Shown: positions 1 to 9,727, counted from the first letter of the stretch. The stretch is 64,000 bases of DNA from Anaerolineales bacterium (GCA_020634935.1 JACKAT010000016.1:1-64000); one strand, 5' to 3'. The notes: generated by a model not told the origin, from the sequence alone. Numbers and translations: made by a program.

Positions 1-23
1 CTTCAGGATAAACTTTATTACCC

Positions 24-3000
24 CTAGACCCGCCCCTCGATTTCTCGCAACACTGCCTCGGCCGCAGCCTTCAAATCACGTAGTTCGCCCCGCTGCCACG
101 CGACCTCGAACGGAGCCTGGCCCAGCGTATCACGCAGATGTGTTTGAACGCGGTTCAGTAAAACCCACTGTTTCATCCAGTTGGTTGCTTTTACCGGCTG
201 GTTAAAAACCAACCCTAGCAGTTCAACCGCCGTTTCCGAGTGCCCATCGTGCGCGTAGAGGAGGGCCGCCGCCGCTATCGACAAGGTCATAAAAGGTTGG
301 CTAGAGGTATTGACGGCCAGGCGCAAGGGCTGAAGGAGATAGTGCCGCACGGCAACATAGTCGCCGCGACCGCTGGCCAGCAGCGATTGAGCAAAGTTGA
401 TTTGCAGCTTGAGGAAAGGGTTACCGGCGCCGGTTTGGCGAAACGGGTCGGGTTCGACCGCTTCGGCCTGGCGTAGGTATTGTTCAGCCTGGGTATAATC
501 GCCCGCCGCGCACCTAATCCAGCCGAGGATAGCCCAACACCAAGCCTGGGTCGAGTAGTCAACAATATTCAGGGCCTGAGCCAGCGCCATTTCAACTAAC
601 GCCTGCCCGGCGGCGGTCTCGCCGCGCATAAAGATCATATAACCGCGATAGAGATTGCTGGAGGCTTGGCCTACAACGTAGTCCGTTTTAAGCTGGATGA
701 CATAGGCCTTTTCAAAGTAATCACTGGCCCCATCATAATCGCCGGCTTGATAAGCCGTCATCCCCAGCGCGCGCAGGGTTTCCGATTCGCCCATTTGGTC
801 CCCAATATCGCGCTGTAGCTGGTAAGCCTCATTGACGTAGGTCAGAGTCAAGACGTTTTGGCTGAGGAGTTGGTAGGCTTCGCCCAATTTGCTCAGCGTT
901 TGGGCCAGATAATATTTTTCGTCCAACTGCCGGTAAACAGCGGCGCATTCCTCATAATATTCAATCGCCTGAGGCGGGTTTTGATCGACATAGTGGGCGA
1001 TGGTGGCCAGGGTATGCAGGCAAAAGGCCACCTCCGCCCGGTCATCGCGCTCACGAGCCAGTGCCAGCGACGCCTCAAGCCGCTGTTGTAACCCGGCCTG
1101 GCTATCGGCGGTGCTGTAGAAACGCACCCCTAAGGCCAGCCAAACCGGATGCGGCGGCTGGTTCAGCGCCGGAGCCAAGCCCTGTCTGGCCCGGTCGAAC
1201 AGGGCCTTGCCGTCTTCCAGGCGGCTCTGTAAGAAACAGAACAGATACATGGCCTCCAGAGCTTGCCCCAGCAGGTCGTGTGTCCGGTTCGCCACCGCGT
1301 CGGTCCATCCTTCACGCACATTCTCAAAATCGACCTCGATCCGTTTTAGGGTGGCTAACTGCGCCGCCCCCTTCAGGCGAGCGGTCTGCTCGGCCAGGTA
1401 AGTTAGGTAGTAGTGGGTGTGAGCCTGACGGGTCGAGTCAACTTGACCGGACTGGTGTAGTTTCTCGGCGGCGTACTGGCGCAGCAGTTCGTGGATGTGA
1501 TACCGGCCCTGGTCGGCCTCGCGGGTGATAAGGGCCTTGGTGACTAGTGATTGCAGGTGGCGCAGCCCGGCCTGGGCCACTTTGTCGGCGGACTCGCGGG
1601 TGAAGCCGCCGCGAAAGACGGCTAACTTCATAAAGACCTGCTGCTCCGCCTCGGTCATCATACTCCAGGCGTGGTCGAACACGGCCCGAATGCTGCGCAG
1701 GCGTTTCGGCAGTTCGCTGCCTTCGGCTTCCAATATATCGAGACTCCGCTGAATTTCTTCGGCAATTTCCGCCGATGACAGCACGCTGACCCAGGCCGCC
1801 GCCAATACAATGGCCAGCGGCATGCCCTGCACCAAGCGGCATACCCGCGTGACATGCGGCAGGTTCGTCTCAGTCAGGCCGAAATCCGACCGGACCCGTC
1901 GCGCCGTTTGCTGAAATAGTTCAACGGCGGCCGACCGGACCGCCGGGTCAAGCGTATTGGCCTCGGGCAGCTTCAGCCCTTGCAAGATAAACAAGGTCTC
2001 ACCGGCCAGGTAAAGCCGCTGCCGGGAGGTGACCAGCACCTTCAGGCGGGGACTCGCGGCCAGCATCTCGCTCACCAGCCCGGCTCCACTGTCGATCAGA
2101 TGCTCAAAGTTATCCAGTATTAGCAAGACCCGTTTGTGGTGCAGGTAATCCAGCACCTGCTGCTTCTGGCTGCGTCCGGTGGGCTGAAACGAGTAACTCA
2201 TCGCCTCGGCTACGGCCGGGATGATGGCCTCGCCGCTGTCAATCGGGGCCAGCTCAACAAAAAAGACGCCATCTGGGAAACGTTCGGCCAATCGGCGCCC
2301 CAATTCAAGCGCCAGCCGCGTTTTGCCCATACCGCCCGGCGCGACGATGGTAACCAGCATCATCGTCGGGTCAAGCAGCAGCTCTGACAACGCCGTGAGT
2401 TCAAATTCGCGCCCAATAAAGGGGGTGGTCTGAGCCGGTAGATTGTGCTGGGGCAGGTCATCGGCGGGGAGAGAGGGACTGACATAGGCGGGCAGTTCGG
2501 TAAAGGCGGTGGTGGCATCGAATTGGCCTAAGCGGATGCGCTCGAACAGGCCGGTTGTCTCGGCGGCGGGCGAGGTGTCCAGTTCAGCCCGTAAAACCTT
2601 GACACACGCCTGATATTGGCGGGCAACTGCTGCCGGTTGGTTGGCAGCGGCATATAAGGCCATCAACAGCCGGTGAGCGGGTTCGTACAGCGGGTCCAAG
2701 TTCAACAGCCGTTGGGCATAAGGAATGGCCGCGTGAGGTCCCTGGTCGGTCATGTGCAGCAGCAGTTGAATCAGTTTCTCCAGCGCCAGGGCCACTTCTT
2801 GCCGCAGCAGTTGGGTTTCTTGGCTCTGCCAGGTGTCAAACTCCAGACTATCCGGGACGGTAAACCCGGCCAGAAAATCATTTTGAGCTAAGGCCACGGC
2901 TTCAGTTAGCGGGTCGAAGCAGGCTAGGCAAACTTTATTGGCCGCGTGGTCGTGGTGGGTCCAGGTGTTCAGCAGCGATTGAAAGTGGGTCGTATCCACC

Positions 3001-3302
3001 CAAATCTCAGCCTGCGCCGGCAAAGCCACGGTCTGCCGGTCCGTGGCCAGCCAGCCTTTGCCCAAGGCTTTGTTCAAGACCCACACCATGCGGCGCACTT
3101 CACCCAGCGCGCTGGCCGGGTCGTGATGGGGCCACAAAAACGTCGCCAACGACTCGCGGGTATGAGGTTGACCGGTCACAGCCAGATAAGCCAACAGCGC
3201 TATTCCCTTACTGTAGCCCACCACCACCGGCGCTCCGTTGACTTCAATATGAGGCGCGCCAAATAAATAGAAGGAAAGTTTAGACATCATCCCCTCATCC
3301 AA
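24..3302 (-). CDS. SARP/BTAD-type transcriptional regulator with NB-ARC ATPase and TPR repeats
   Basis: A 1092-residue signalling regulator. The N-terminus (about residues 8-80) looks like the winged-helix DNA-binding part of SARP/AfsR-type proteins, followed by a bacterial transcriptional activation domain (BTAD) to about 260. A short linker leads to an STAND/NB-ARC ATPase: the FIGRE entry motif at about 295, Walker A APGGMGKTR at 321-329, and a Walker B-like LLILDNFEHL near 395. The C-terminal 400 residues are TPR-like helices that usually sense a ligand or partner. The furthest upstream start is TTG at 3302; an ATG pair at 3290/3287 directly after a GAGGGG stretch is an equally likely start. 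It is the first gene of the window and divergent from the cupin gene. Its target is unknown, and no adjacent gene is an obvious regulatory partner. Family assignment is firm, function is not. Confidence 0.88.
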   Translation of the reverse strand: MDEGMMSKLSFYLFGAPHIEVNGAPVVVGYSKGIALLAYLAVTGQPHTRESLATFLWPHHDPASALGEVRRMVWVLNKALGKGWLATDRQTVALPAQAEIWVDTTHFQSLLNTWTHHDHAANKVCLACFDPLTEAVALAQNDFLAGFTVPDSLEFDTWQSQETQLLRQEVALALEKLIQLLLHMTDQGPHAAIPYAQRLLNLDPLYEPAHRLLMALYAAANQPAAVARQYQACVKVLRAELDTSPAAETTGLFERIRLGQFDATTAFTELPAYVSPSLPADDLPQHNLPAQTTPFIGREFELTALSELLLDPTMMLVTIVAPGGMGKTRLALELGRRLAERFPDGVFFVELAPIDSGEAIIPAVAEAMSYSFQPTGRSQKQQVLDYLHHKRVLLILDNFEHLIDSGAGLVSEMLAASPRLKVLVTSRQRLYLAGETLFILQGLKLPEANTLDPAVRSAAVELFQQTARRVRSDFGLTETNLPHVTRVCRLVQGMPLAIVLAAAWVSVLSSAEIAEEIQRSLDILEAEGSELPKRLRSIRAVFDHAWSMMTEAEQQVFMKLAVFRGGFTRESADKVAQAGLRHLQSLVTKALITREADQGRYHIHELLRQYAAEKLHQSGQVDSTRQAHTHYYLTYLAEQTARLKGAAQLATLKRIEVDFENVREGWTDAVANRTHDLLGQALEAMYLFCFLQSRLEDGKALFDRARQGLAPALNQPPHPVWLALGVRFYSTADSQAGLQQRLEASLALARERDDRAEVAFCLHTLATIAHYVDQNPPQAIEYYEECAAVYRQLDEKYYLAQTLSKLGEAYQLLSQNVLTLTYVNEAYQLQRDIGDQMGESETLRALGMTAYQAGDYDGASDYFEKAYVIQLKTDYVVGQASSNLYRGYMIFMRGETAAGQALVEMALAQALNIVDYSTQAWCWAILGWIRCAAGDYTQAEQYLRQAEAVEPDPFRQTGAGNPFLKLQINFAQSLLASGRGDYVAVRHYLLQPLRLAVNTSSQPFMTLSIAAAALLYAHDGHSETAVELLGLVFNQPVKATNWMKQWVLLNRVQTHLRDTLGQAPFEVAWQRGELRDLKAAAEAVLREIEGRV

Positions 3303-3510
3303 TTGGCAACATTATAATATGCCCGGCCCAAAAGCCATAACGCCAGCCCTGCCAAAATCAGCACAGTGTTGGCACGCTGACCGGCGGCATTTAGCACGAT
3401 AGCGGTATGCCGACCGGCTATACTGAGGGTAATCAATATCAATGAAGGCTCAACGAAATGGCCTTAAGCGCCGTTTCAGGCAGGCCGTTAATTCAACTAA
3501 GGAGATAACT

Positions 3511-4026
3511 ATGTCTACTAATGGACACCAAAATGGCAAGACCCCGATTATCGTGGCCGATAACAGCCAGGCCATCTTGGTCATTAACGAAGTGATGACC
3601 ATACGGCTCAGCGGTCAGGCGACCGGCAACAAATTCGCGGTAGTGGAGTCGCTAACCCCACCGGGGAATGGCGTGCCGCTGCTGCATACGCACCCGCAGC
3701 AGGAAACGTTTCATATCTTGGAAGGTCGCTATGAAATCTACGGGCAAGATGAGGCTGGCCATAAGGTCGCTACCCCGGCCCCGGCCGGTTCCATTGTTCA
3801 CGTTCCCGGCGGCGTACCGCACGGCTTTCGCAACGTGGGCGATACCGTGGGCAAGGTGATGATGACCTTTGAACCGGCCGGTAATATGGAACGCTTTTTT
3901 GAGGAAATCGGCATTCCGGTTGAGGACAAAGCCCATCCGCCTACCCCGGCCGGCCCGCCCGATATGGAGGCGTTGTTGAAGGTGTGCGCTAAGTACAACA
4001 TCTACTTTATGGAAGCGCCGGTGTAA
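3511..4026 (+). CDS. Cupin-domain protein
   Basis: A 171-residue single-domain cupin. The two cupin motifs are visible: HTHPQQETFHILEG, giving the metal-binding His/His/Glu set, and VPGGVPHGFRN, giving the last His. The ATG at 3511 follows AAGGAG with 7 bases of spacing, so the longer upstream reading frame is not needed. Small cupins of this kind are often dioxygenases, isomerases or sensors; the sequence does not say which. It stands alone, divergent from the large regulator and followed by the hairpin repeat that flanks the GxxExxY gene. Confidence 0.85.
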   Translation: MSTNGHQNGKTPIIVADNSQAILVINEVMTIRLSGQATGNKFAVVESLTPPGNGVPLLHTHPQQETFHILEGRYEIYGQDEAGHKVATPAPAGSIVHVPGGVPHGFRNVGDTVGKVMMTFEPAGNMERFFEEIGIPVEDKAHPPTPAGPPDMEALLKVCAKYNIYFMEAPV

Positions 4027-4050
4027 GTTGGGGAGAGGGATATTTATTCT

Positions 4051-4112
4051 ACCATGAAGGGCATGAAGAGCATGAAGGTTTTTTTCTTCATGTCCTTCAT
4101 GTTCTTCATGGT
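4051..4112. repeat. CATGAAG-type hairpin repeat, left copy
   Basis: A 62-bp imperfect inverted repeat: three ATGAAG triplet units on the left arm, a run of T in the loop, then three CTTCATG units on the right arm, bounded by ACCATGAAG and CTTCATGGT. It lies 8 bp from the stop codon of the GxxExxY gene. A near copy lies just upstream of that gene at 4525-4587. Confidence 0.85.
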
Positions 4113-4120
4113 TAATCTAC

Positions 4121-4507
4121 TTACAACACAAAACTGGTCAACCCGTCCTTCAACCGAACGACGTTAAAATTGAGCAGTAGACCGTGTTTGATCCCGGCCA
4201 GTTTCATATAGGTTAGAAGCTGGGCCTTATGAATCTCTCGCACGGCCTCGACCGCTTTTAACTCAAGGATGAGCGTATCTTCCACCAACAGATCAAGGCG
4301 ATAACCGCAATCGATCCGAACACCTTTATAGATCACCGGGAGAGGATGTTCCAGTTTGAAGGCAATCTGGCTGGTCTGAAGTTCGTGAGCCAAGCATTGC
4401 TGGTAGGTAGACTCAAGCAGGCCCGGCCCTAAGTGGCGATGGACTTCAATAGCACAGCCGATGACCTGCCGGGAGAGATCGCTGAATTCGTGTTTGGCGC
4501 CTATCAT
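4121..4507 (-). CDS. GxxExxY protein (PD-(D/E)XK nuclease-like)
   Basis: A 128-residue protein of the GxxExxY family (PF13366-type). The naming motif is seen as GPGLLESTYQQ near residues 27-37. The nuclease-like core is YRLDLLVEDTLILELKAVE, with an Asp and a Glu-x-Lys in the expected order of a PD-(D/E)XK fold. The ATG at 4507 is preceded by AAAAGGAGC at good spacing. The gene is tightly bracketed by two nearly identical hairpin repeats (4051-4112 and 4525-4587), an arrangement that suggests the gene and repeats travel together. The biochemical role of the family is not established; nuclease activity is inferred from the fold only. Confidence 0.9.
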   Translation of the reverse strand: MIGAKHEFSDLSRQVIGCAIEVHRHLGPGLLESTYQQCLAHELQTSQIAFKLEHPLPVIYKGVRIDCGYRLDLLVEDTLILELKAVEAVREIHKAQLLTYMKLAGIKHGLLLNFNVVRLKDGLTSFVL

Positions 4508-4524
4508 TGCAGCTCCTTTTGCTT

Positions 4525-4587
4525 ACCATGAAGGGCATGAAGGACATGAAGGTTTTTTTTCTTCATGCGCTTCATGTTCTTCATGGT
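4525..4587. repeat. CATGAAG-type hairpin repeat, right copy
   Basis: A 63-bp near copy of the element at 4051-4112, in the same orientation, 17 bp upstream of the GxxExxY start codon. The right arm differs at a few positions (GCGCTTCAT instead of GTCCTTCAT) and the T run is one base longer. Its position just upstream leaves only the ribosome binding site between repeat and gene. Confidence 0.85.
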
Positions 4588-4677
4588 GAATTCCCCATGG
4601 TACCGCATGTAGGAACAAAGAACAATCTGCCTGCTCACAGCACCAATCTGCCAATGCATATTTACGAAATTTCTGGA

Positions 4678-7600
4678 CTACTCCTTACGCGTGCGATACC
4701 GCACTATCGATTCCTGATCACCCGCCAAACGCTTGTATACCTCTGACCCAAGTAGACGAGCGACTAGCTTCTGAAAATCAGGCTCATTCATATAGCGGGC
4801 AAAGATTTCTTCGTTTTGATCCATACGCTCAACAAATAGGGACTCTAACAGCCGGTTAAACAGCAAGGAGAATTTATCCGGGGAATTGACTTGGGCCGCT
4901 TGTTTCAACGCTTCGGACTCGGCTGCTGCTTCGATAATTTGATCGAAGAAAAGCTGGTCGGCTTGGTTGAAGTCGGTGCCGAAACGTTCGTTCACAATAT
5001 CAATGACTTTTGAGAGGGCGACCGGGCTTTCACGCAGAACAGCGGTGCCAACTTCTGTCGGGCCATCGAGCGGGCGAGCATAGCCTTTACTGAGATTAAT
5101 TGAGCCTTCACTGATCTTTTGCAGGCGATAATATTCGAGATAAACATCGTTATCAAAATCATACTGAGGCCCGCCTGACCGGCGCGGCAGTTTGGCGGCC
5201 AGATGTCGAAGAAAGGTGTAGAGCCGTTCCAAATCGGAGTCCTGGTAGGGAATAACCTGACTGAGAAAGAGATACAGATTGCGAAAAGCTATCAATTCTT
5301 TCCGCCAGCTTTCGGCTTCTTCTTCATTGTCTTTATACAGCGCCTTAAATCGGTCTACAGCCGGATCAAGGGTGGCGTTCATGGTTTGATGGTCGGCAGT
5401 GCTTTGCTTCTGCTTCGGTTTGAAATAGACCTCGCAAAAGCGGTCAACTTCTTCCTGTAAGTAGATACCCGAAGCATCAAGCTCGCTTTTAAGCTGATAC
5501 AGTTGTTCCGGTTCGGCCTCATCGCCCAACGTTGCTCCTTCATAGAACTGTTTGAAAGCTTCCCGAATTTCTTCCCGGTCATTAACGAAATCGAGGACAA
5601 ACGTATCTTCTTTAATGGGATGAATACGATTGAGGCGAGACAACGTTTGGACAGCCTGAATTCCGGCCAGTCGTTTATCAACATACATCGTATGCAGCAA
5701 AGGTTGATCGAACCCGGTTTGATACTTTTCAGCTACTAACAACACCTGGTATTCACGGGTAGCGAACTGTTCCGGCAACTCAGTTTCGCGGATGCCCTGG
5801 TTCATACCTTCCTCGGTGTAGGTCTTGTCCTTGATCTTATCATCCTGCACCACCCCTGAAAAGGCCACCAAAGTTTTGATGGGATAGCCCTTGGCCTTGA
5901 TAACCTGATCAAACTGTTGTTTGTAACGCACGGCCTCAAGGCGCGAGCCGGTAACAACCATTGCTTTAGCCCGGCCACCAATTTTGTGGCGCGTAAAGGC
6001 ATAAAAATGCTCAACCATCACCTCGGTCTTTTGGGCAATGTTGTAGGGGTGCAGCCGCATAAACCGGGCCAGGGCGCGCGCCGCCTTCTTGCGCTCAACA
6101 TTAGGGTCATCTTGAGAGGCTTTAATCAGCCTGAAATAGGTTTGGTAGGTGGTGTAGTTGCGCAGCACATCCATAATAAAACCTTCTTCGATAGCCTGGC
6201 GCATGGTGTAGCGATGGAAGGGGCCGCCGTTACGGCCAAACACTTTAAGCGTTTTATGTTTGGGTGTGGCTGTAAAAGCAAAAAAACTGAGATTAGCTTG
6301 CCGGGCGCGTTGGGCCATTTTGCGAAAGAGTTCGGCCATATCCGGGACACCCTCTTCTTCGGCCAGACGTTTAGCAGTTTGGTGCAGCATCTCCCCGCCC
6401 AAAATACCTTTTAACTCGGTGGCGGTTTCGCCGGACTGCGAGCTGTGAGCCTCATCGATGATAACCGCACAGCGTCGAGTAGGTAAAATACCGGTGCCTG
6501 TCTCCTGGCGTTCTTCGGCCAGTTTTTGCAGACGCTGCGTTACAAACGGGAATTTTTGCAGCGTAGTGATGATAATCGGCACGGCGCTTTCCAAGGCTAG
6601 CGCCAACTGACGCGAGTCTTTGTCGATTTTTTCAACCACCCCGTGCCGGTGTTCAAATTGATAAATGGTATCCTGTAGCTGTTGATCAAGGACGCGGCGG
6701 TCGGTGATGACGATGACGCTGTCAAAAACGCGCTCATCCTGCGTACTATGCAGCGAGGCCAGCCGGTGGGCCAACCAGCCAATGGTGTTGCTCTTGCCGC
6801 TACCGGCTGAATGTTCGATGAGATAGTTATAGCCAACACCTTCGCTTTGGGCTGTGGTGACCAGTTGGCGTACAGCCTGAAGCTGATGATAGCGGGGAAA
6901 GATCATGGTTTCTTTTTTGTATTTGCGCCCCTCATCATCATATTTTTCCTCAACTTGCAGGTGTAAGAAGCGAGCCAGTAAATCGAGCAGGCTGTCGCGC
7001 TGGAGCACCTCTTCCCACAGATAGGCGGTGCGATAGGTGCGCCCCTGCGGATCAGGCGGGTTACCGGCTCCGCCTTCAAAACCCTGGTTGAAGGGTAAAA
7101 AGTGGGTGGCGCTGCCGGCCAGCCGGGTTGTCATCCAGACTTCTTCGGTATCGACAGCAAAGTGAACCAGGGTACGGCGTTTGAATTCAAAGATGGGCTC
7201 GTGCGCGTCGCGGTTCTGACGATATTGATGTTTGGCATGTTCTACGGTTTGGCCGGTTAGCGGGTTCTTCAATTCGAGGGTGACGACCGGAATACCGTTG
7301 AGGCTGAGCGTTACATCGAGCGATAATTGAGGCCGGCGCTCGCTAAAGTGCAGTTGGCGGGTAAGGCCAAGCCGGTTGGCCGCGTAACTGGCTTCGAGTT
7401 CCGGGTTGAGGCCGTGAGCGGCCTTGAAATAAGCCACCCGCAGGGTGCGGCCATAACATTTGAAACCGTGGCGCAGCGTGTGCAGCGCACCGTATCGATC
7501 CAGCCATTTACTTAAATCGGCCAGAACTTGAGCAGCGGTTTTGTCGCTGTGTAGGGCTTCTAACTTGGCCCAATCCTGGGGCTGGGTAGCTTGGATAAAG

Positions 7601-7743
7601 GCGATGACTTCAGCGGGAAAGAGCGCGCGAACCGGGTCGAAGGCGCTTTGGATTGAGTGATAACCGCCATCGAGCAAATGGGTTTCAATAACGCTTTCGA
7701 AGGCGGCTTCGCTATGGCGCGTTGGGGTAGTATAAGTACTCAT
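4678..7743 (-). CDS. hsdR: Type I restriction enzyme, R (endonuclease/translocase) subunit
   Basis: A 1021-residue HsdR. The N-terminal PD-(D/E)XK nuclease is visible as D143 with E157-L-K159 (VVTLELKN). The SF2 motor follows: Walker A HSAGSGKSN at about 310-319, the DEAH box in VIIDEAHSS near 430, and motif III-like FAFTATPK. The motor ends with SRLNRIHP, matching the usual motif VI region. It cleaves unmodified DNA after ATP-driven translocation in complex with HsdM and HsdS. The ATG at 7743 overlaps the stop of the preceding HNH gene by 4 bases (ATGA), so it is translationally coupled. It is the last gene of the hsdM-hsdS-ATPase-HNH-hsdR operon. All key residues are present, so it should be functional. 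Confidence 0.97.
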   Translation of the reverse strand: MSTYTTPTRHSEAAFESVIETHLLDGGYHSIQSAFDPVRALFPAEVIAFIQATQPQDWAKLEALHSDKTAAQVLADLSKWLDRYGALHTLRHGFKCYGRTLRVAYFKAAHGLNPELEASYAANRLGLTRQLHFSERRPQLSLDVTLSLNGIPVVTLELKNPLTGQTVEHAKHQYRQNRDAHEPIFEFKRRTLVHFAVDTEEVWMTTRLAGSATHFLPFNQGFEGGAGNPPDPQGRTYRTAYLWEEVLQRDSLLDLLARFLHLQVEEKYDDEGRKYKKETMIFPRYHQLQAVRQLVTTAQSEGVGYNYLIEHSAGSGKSNTIGWLAHRLASLHSTQDERVFDSVIVITDRRVLDQQLQDTIYQFEHRHGVVEKIDKDSRQLALALESAVPIIITTLQKFPFVTQRLQKLAEERQETGTGILPTRRCAVIIDEAHSSQSGETATELKGILGGEMLHQTAKRLAEEEGVPDMAELFRKMAQRARQANLSFFAFTATPKHKTLKVFGRNGGPFHRYTMRQAIEEGFIMDVLRNYTTYQTYFRLIKASQDDPNVERKKAARALARFMRLHPYNIAQKTEVMVEHFYAFTRHKIGGRAKAMVVTGSRLEAVRYKQQFDQVIKAKGYPIKTLVAFSGVVQDDKIKDKTYTEEGMNQGIRETELPEQFATREYQVLLVAEKYQTGFDQPLLHTMYVDKRLAGIQAVQTLSRLNRIHPIKEDTFVLDFVNDREEIREAFKQFYEGATLGDEAEPEQLYQLKSELDASGIYLQEEVDRFCEVYFKPKQKQSTADHQTMNATLDPAVDRFKALYKDNEEEAESWRKELIAFRNLYLFLSQVIPYQDSDLERLYTFLRHLAAKLPRRSGGPQYDFDNDVYLEYYRLQKISEGSINLSKGYARPLDGPTEVGTAVLRESPVALSKVIDIVNERFGTDFNQADQLFFDQIIEAAAESEALKQAAQVNSPDKFSLLFNRLLESLFVERMDQNEEIFARYMNEPDFQKLVARLLGSEVYKRLAGDQESIVRYRTRKE

Positions 7744-8438
7744 TTTCTTTCCTGTGAGCGACTATATTGCTTTTTTTTGCGTTCACGTGCTACCAGCTCT
7801 AGTAGTTCTTGGGCAGCCTGAACAATAACGAAACAGAAGGGTTTGAATAACTGTTTTGCGTCGCGTTGGCAGTAACCCTCGATAATTCGCCTTAATTGCG
7901 CATCACTGGGCTTACGATTCCCCTGTAACAAAGCACTTTCAATGGCTTGTTGCCTCATTTCCGTAAGAGAATTATGGCATAAATTCAAAATTCTGATGGT
8001 TTCTTTGGCACCTTGGTCAGTCTCTTGAAGGGGCGCGATTTGTCCATCCAAGTCAAAGTGAAAACGTCTCTCACTATCTTCATTGAGCGGACTAATAGGC
8101 AATTCGTCACCCGCTTTAGGATGCGCCCCATACGGACAATTTTGAATATCGTTACCAGGATAAGCGGCTAACAAGTTGTTGTAATCGACATCCTCATAAT
8201 TCTGACACCGGCTTTGGGGTTTAAAGTGCTCAATGTGAGACTTTTGCGCAGTGATACGGAGACCCGTATAGCAGCATAATCCCCCTTGTTCCAAAATCAA
8301 CTGTTGTTTAACAATATGCTTTACATCGTTCGGCATACTTCGATAATCACAGTTGATGCGGCGACCATCTTCAATGGGCTGCTCGTTGAACCAAAGCTGT
8401 AAATCGTGGGGTTGCCCCCTTTTAATGATGTGCTTCAT
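7740..8438 (-). CDS. ptuB: HNH endonuclease, PtuB-like (Septu / retron-associated family)
   Basis: A 232-residue protein resembling the TIGR02646-type HNH nucleases found as PtuB in Septu systems and beside retrons. The HNH core is seen in CCYTGLRI, HIEHFKPQ and DYNNLLAAYPG; the His, Asn and Cys positions are kept. The start ATG at 8438 overlaps the ATPase stop by 4 bases and its own stop overlaps the hsdR start by 4 bases, so it is locked between the two. In Septu, PtuB acts with the ATPase PtuA against phage. No reverse transcriptase or retron RNA is seen nearby, so this is not a retron. Assignment to the family is good; use of the symbol is by similarity. Confidence 0.85.
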   Translation of the reverse strand: MKHIIKRGQPHDLQLWFNEQPIEDGRRINCDYRSMPNDVKHIVKQQLILEQGGLCCYTGLRITAQKSHIEHFKPQSRCQNYEDVDYNNLLAAYPGNDIQNCPYGAHPKAGDELPISPLNEDSERRFHFDLDGQIAPLQETDQGAKETIRILNLCHNSLTEMRQQAIESALLQGNRKPSDAQLRRIIEGYCQRDAKQLFKPFCFVIVQAAQELLELVARERKKKQYSRSQERK

Positions 8439-9721
8439 GGGCTTTTTTCATCGTATTCCTGGTCGCTGAGAAATTCAATCATGTCAATTCGAGTTTGTAA
8501 GCTTACTAATTTTAGATTCTCTCCCCCTATTCTATCACGAAGATTGTCAATTGCGAGGGCAGCTTCATCATACTTCTCATCTTTAACCAAAGCCTCGATA
8601 TGTTTTATTCTATCCTCCGTATCAAAGTCGGTATCGGACGTTCCCATTATATGACGTAATATCCAATTGCTATCCATTCCAAGGGATTGGTGAGGTCGCA
8701 GAACTGTTCCTTGCTCAATCAGACTGATGTTGTCAGGTGAGACTTCGCCCACAATCTGAGGCGAATGGGTTGTAGCAATAAATTGACAACTAGGAAAAGT
8801 ACTCGTAAGCCGATCACAAATTGTACGCTGCCAGCTTGGATGGAGATGCAAATCAAGCTCATCAATGAGTACAACAGCTTTGCCATCTTTTAGCGGATCA
8901 TCTAATTTGGGGTTAGCCTGCACCAACCGCCGAGCCAAGTCGAGTACCAGCGCAATTACGCTTCGTTCACCATCGGATAGGTGGCGAATATCGAGTGTAG
9001 CGTTATTTTTATCGATAATGAGCGTTGGTTTTGGTTCCTTTACAGCCCGCAGGTTTGTACAATCATTAAGAAAATTGGTCACAGCTTCATTAAGTGTCTC
9101 CAGTCGACGAACGGCTTGCGCAGTACCTTCAGCGGCTAATGCTTCTTGAGCTCTCGTCCATTCGGCAAATTCAAGGATTTTCAACTCCCGATGGTCTAAA
9201 GCCTCGGCGAAGGCGGCGGACTGTCCTCCGGCGCTGGCCTGACGGCTGGGCTGCTTATCATTAGGCAGTGAGCGATGGGTAGAAAAGTAAACGGCTAAGG
9301 GCTGTTCGTCATATTGCTTGGAAGATTTACTGATCTCCTGACCATTGGCTTTGAGTTCATTGCGCTCAACCAGGTCGTAAGTTTGCCGGCGGACTTCACC
9401 TTCTCCAGAAGGATCGATAACATACTCATGCCGGGGCAGATGGATCAGATGGTCAAAATCTAGACCAACCGCCTCAAATTCCAGGTTAACGGTTAGTGCG
9501 CCCTGATTGAAGGTAATATCATCCGCTTTAAATTCAAGGGGTTTGCTTCTAGAAGCGGTAAACTGGGGCAGGGCATGCGACAGCATCACCCGTAGCACAT
9601 CCAGCACGGTAGACTTACCCGCCCCGTTAATACCAACCAACAGGTTCATACCGGGTTGGAATTCAAACTCGGCCTGGTCAAATACCCGTACGTGAGCCAC
9701 TTCTAACTTTTTGACCTGCAT
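8435..9721 (-). CDS. ptuA: AAA/ABC-type ATPase, PtuA-like (Septu)
   Basis: A 428-residue ATPase of the SMC/ABC-like AAA type used by many anti-phage systems. Walker A is GINGAGKST at about 30-38, the ABC-like signature is LSDGERSVIAL near 250, Walker B is VVLIDELDLHLHPSWQ near 285-300, and the H-loop is ATTHSPQIV. No coiled-coil hinge of SMC length is present. The ATG at 9721 is 6 bp beyond the hsdS stop and has a GGAG upstream inside hsdS. Together with the following HNH gene it forms a PtuA-PtuB pair. An alternative reading is an RloA-like or OLD-like ATPase, but the HNH partner favours Septu. Confidence 0.82.
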   Translation of the reverse strand: MQVKKLEVAHVRVFDQAEFEFQPGMNLLVGINGAGKSTVLDVLRVMLSHALPQFTASRSKPLEFKADDITFNQGALTVNLEFEAVGLDFDHLIHLPRHEYVIDPSGEGEVRRQTYDLVERNELKANGQEISKSSKQYDEQPLAVYFSTHRSLPNDKQPSRQASAGGQSAAFAEALDHRELKILEFAEWTRAQEALAAEGTAQAVRRLETLNEAVTNFLNDCTNLRAVKEPKPTLIIDKNNATLDIRHLSDGERSVIALVLDLARRLVQANPKLDDPLKDGKAVVLIDELDLHLHPSWQRTICDRLTSTFPSCQFIATTHSPQIVGEVSPDNISLIEQGTVLRPHQSLGMDSNWILRHIMGTSDTDFDTEDRIKHIEALVKDEKYDEAALAIDNLRDRIGGENLKLVSLQTRIDMIEFLSDQEYDEKSP

Positions 9722-9727
9722 ATTTAT

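Noticed and set aside
1061..1528. Plus-strand 155-codon frame
   Set aside because: It lies wholly opposite the TPR/ATPase part of the regulator, is rich in Arg/Pro/Gly as expected from antisense of a GC-rich gene, and has no ribosome binding site.
3396..3424. Promoter for the cupin gene (TATACT at 3419)
   Set aside because: A fair -10 hexamer is present but no acceptable -35 lies 16-18 bp upstream.
7740..9721. Retron (with PtuA/PtuB as effector)
   Set aside because: No reverse transcriptase and no msr/msd-like RNA region exist in or around the operon; both sides are hsd genes.
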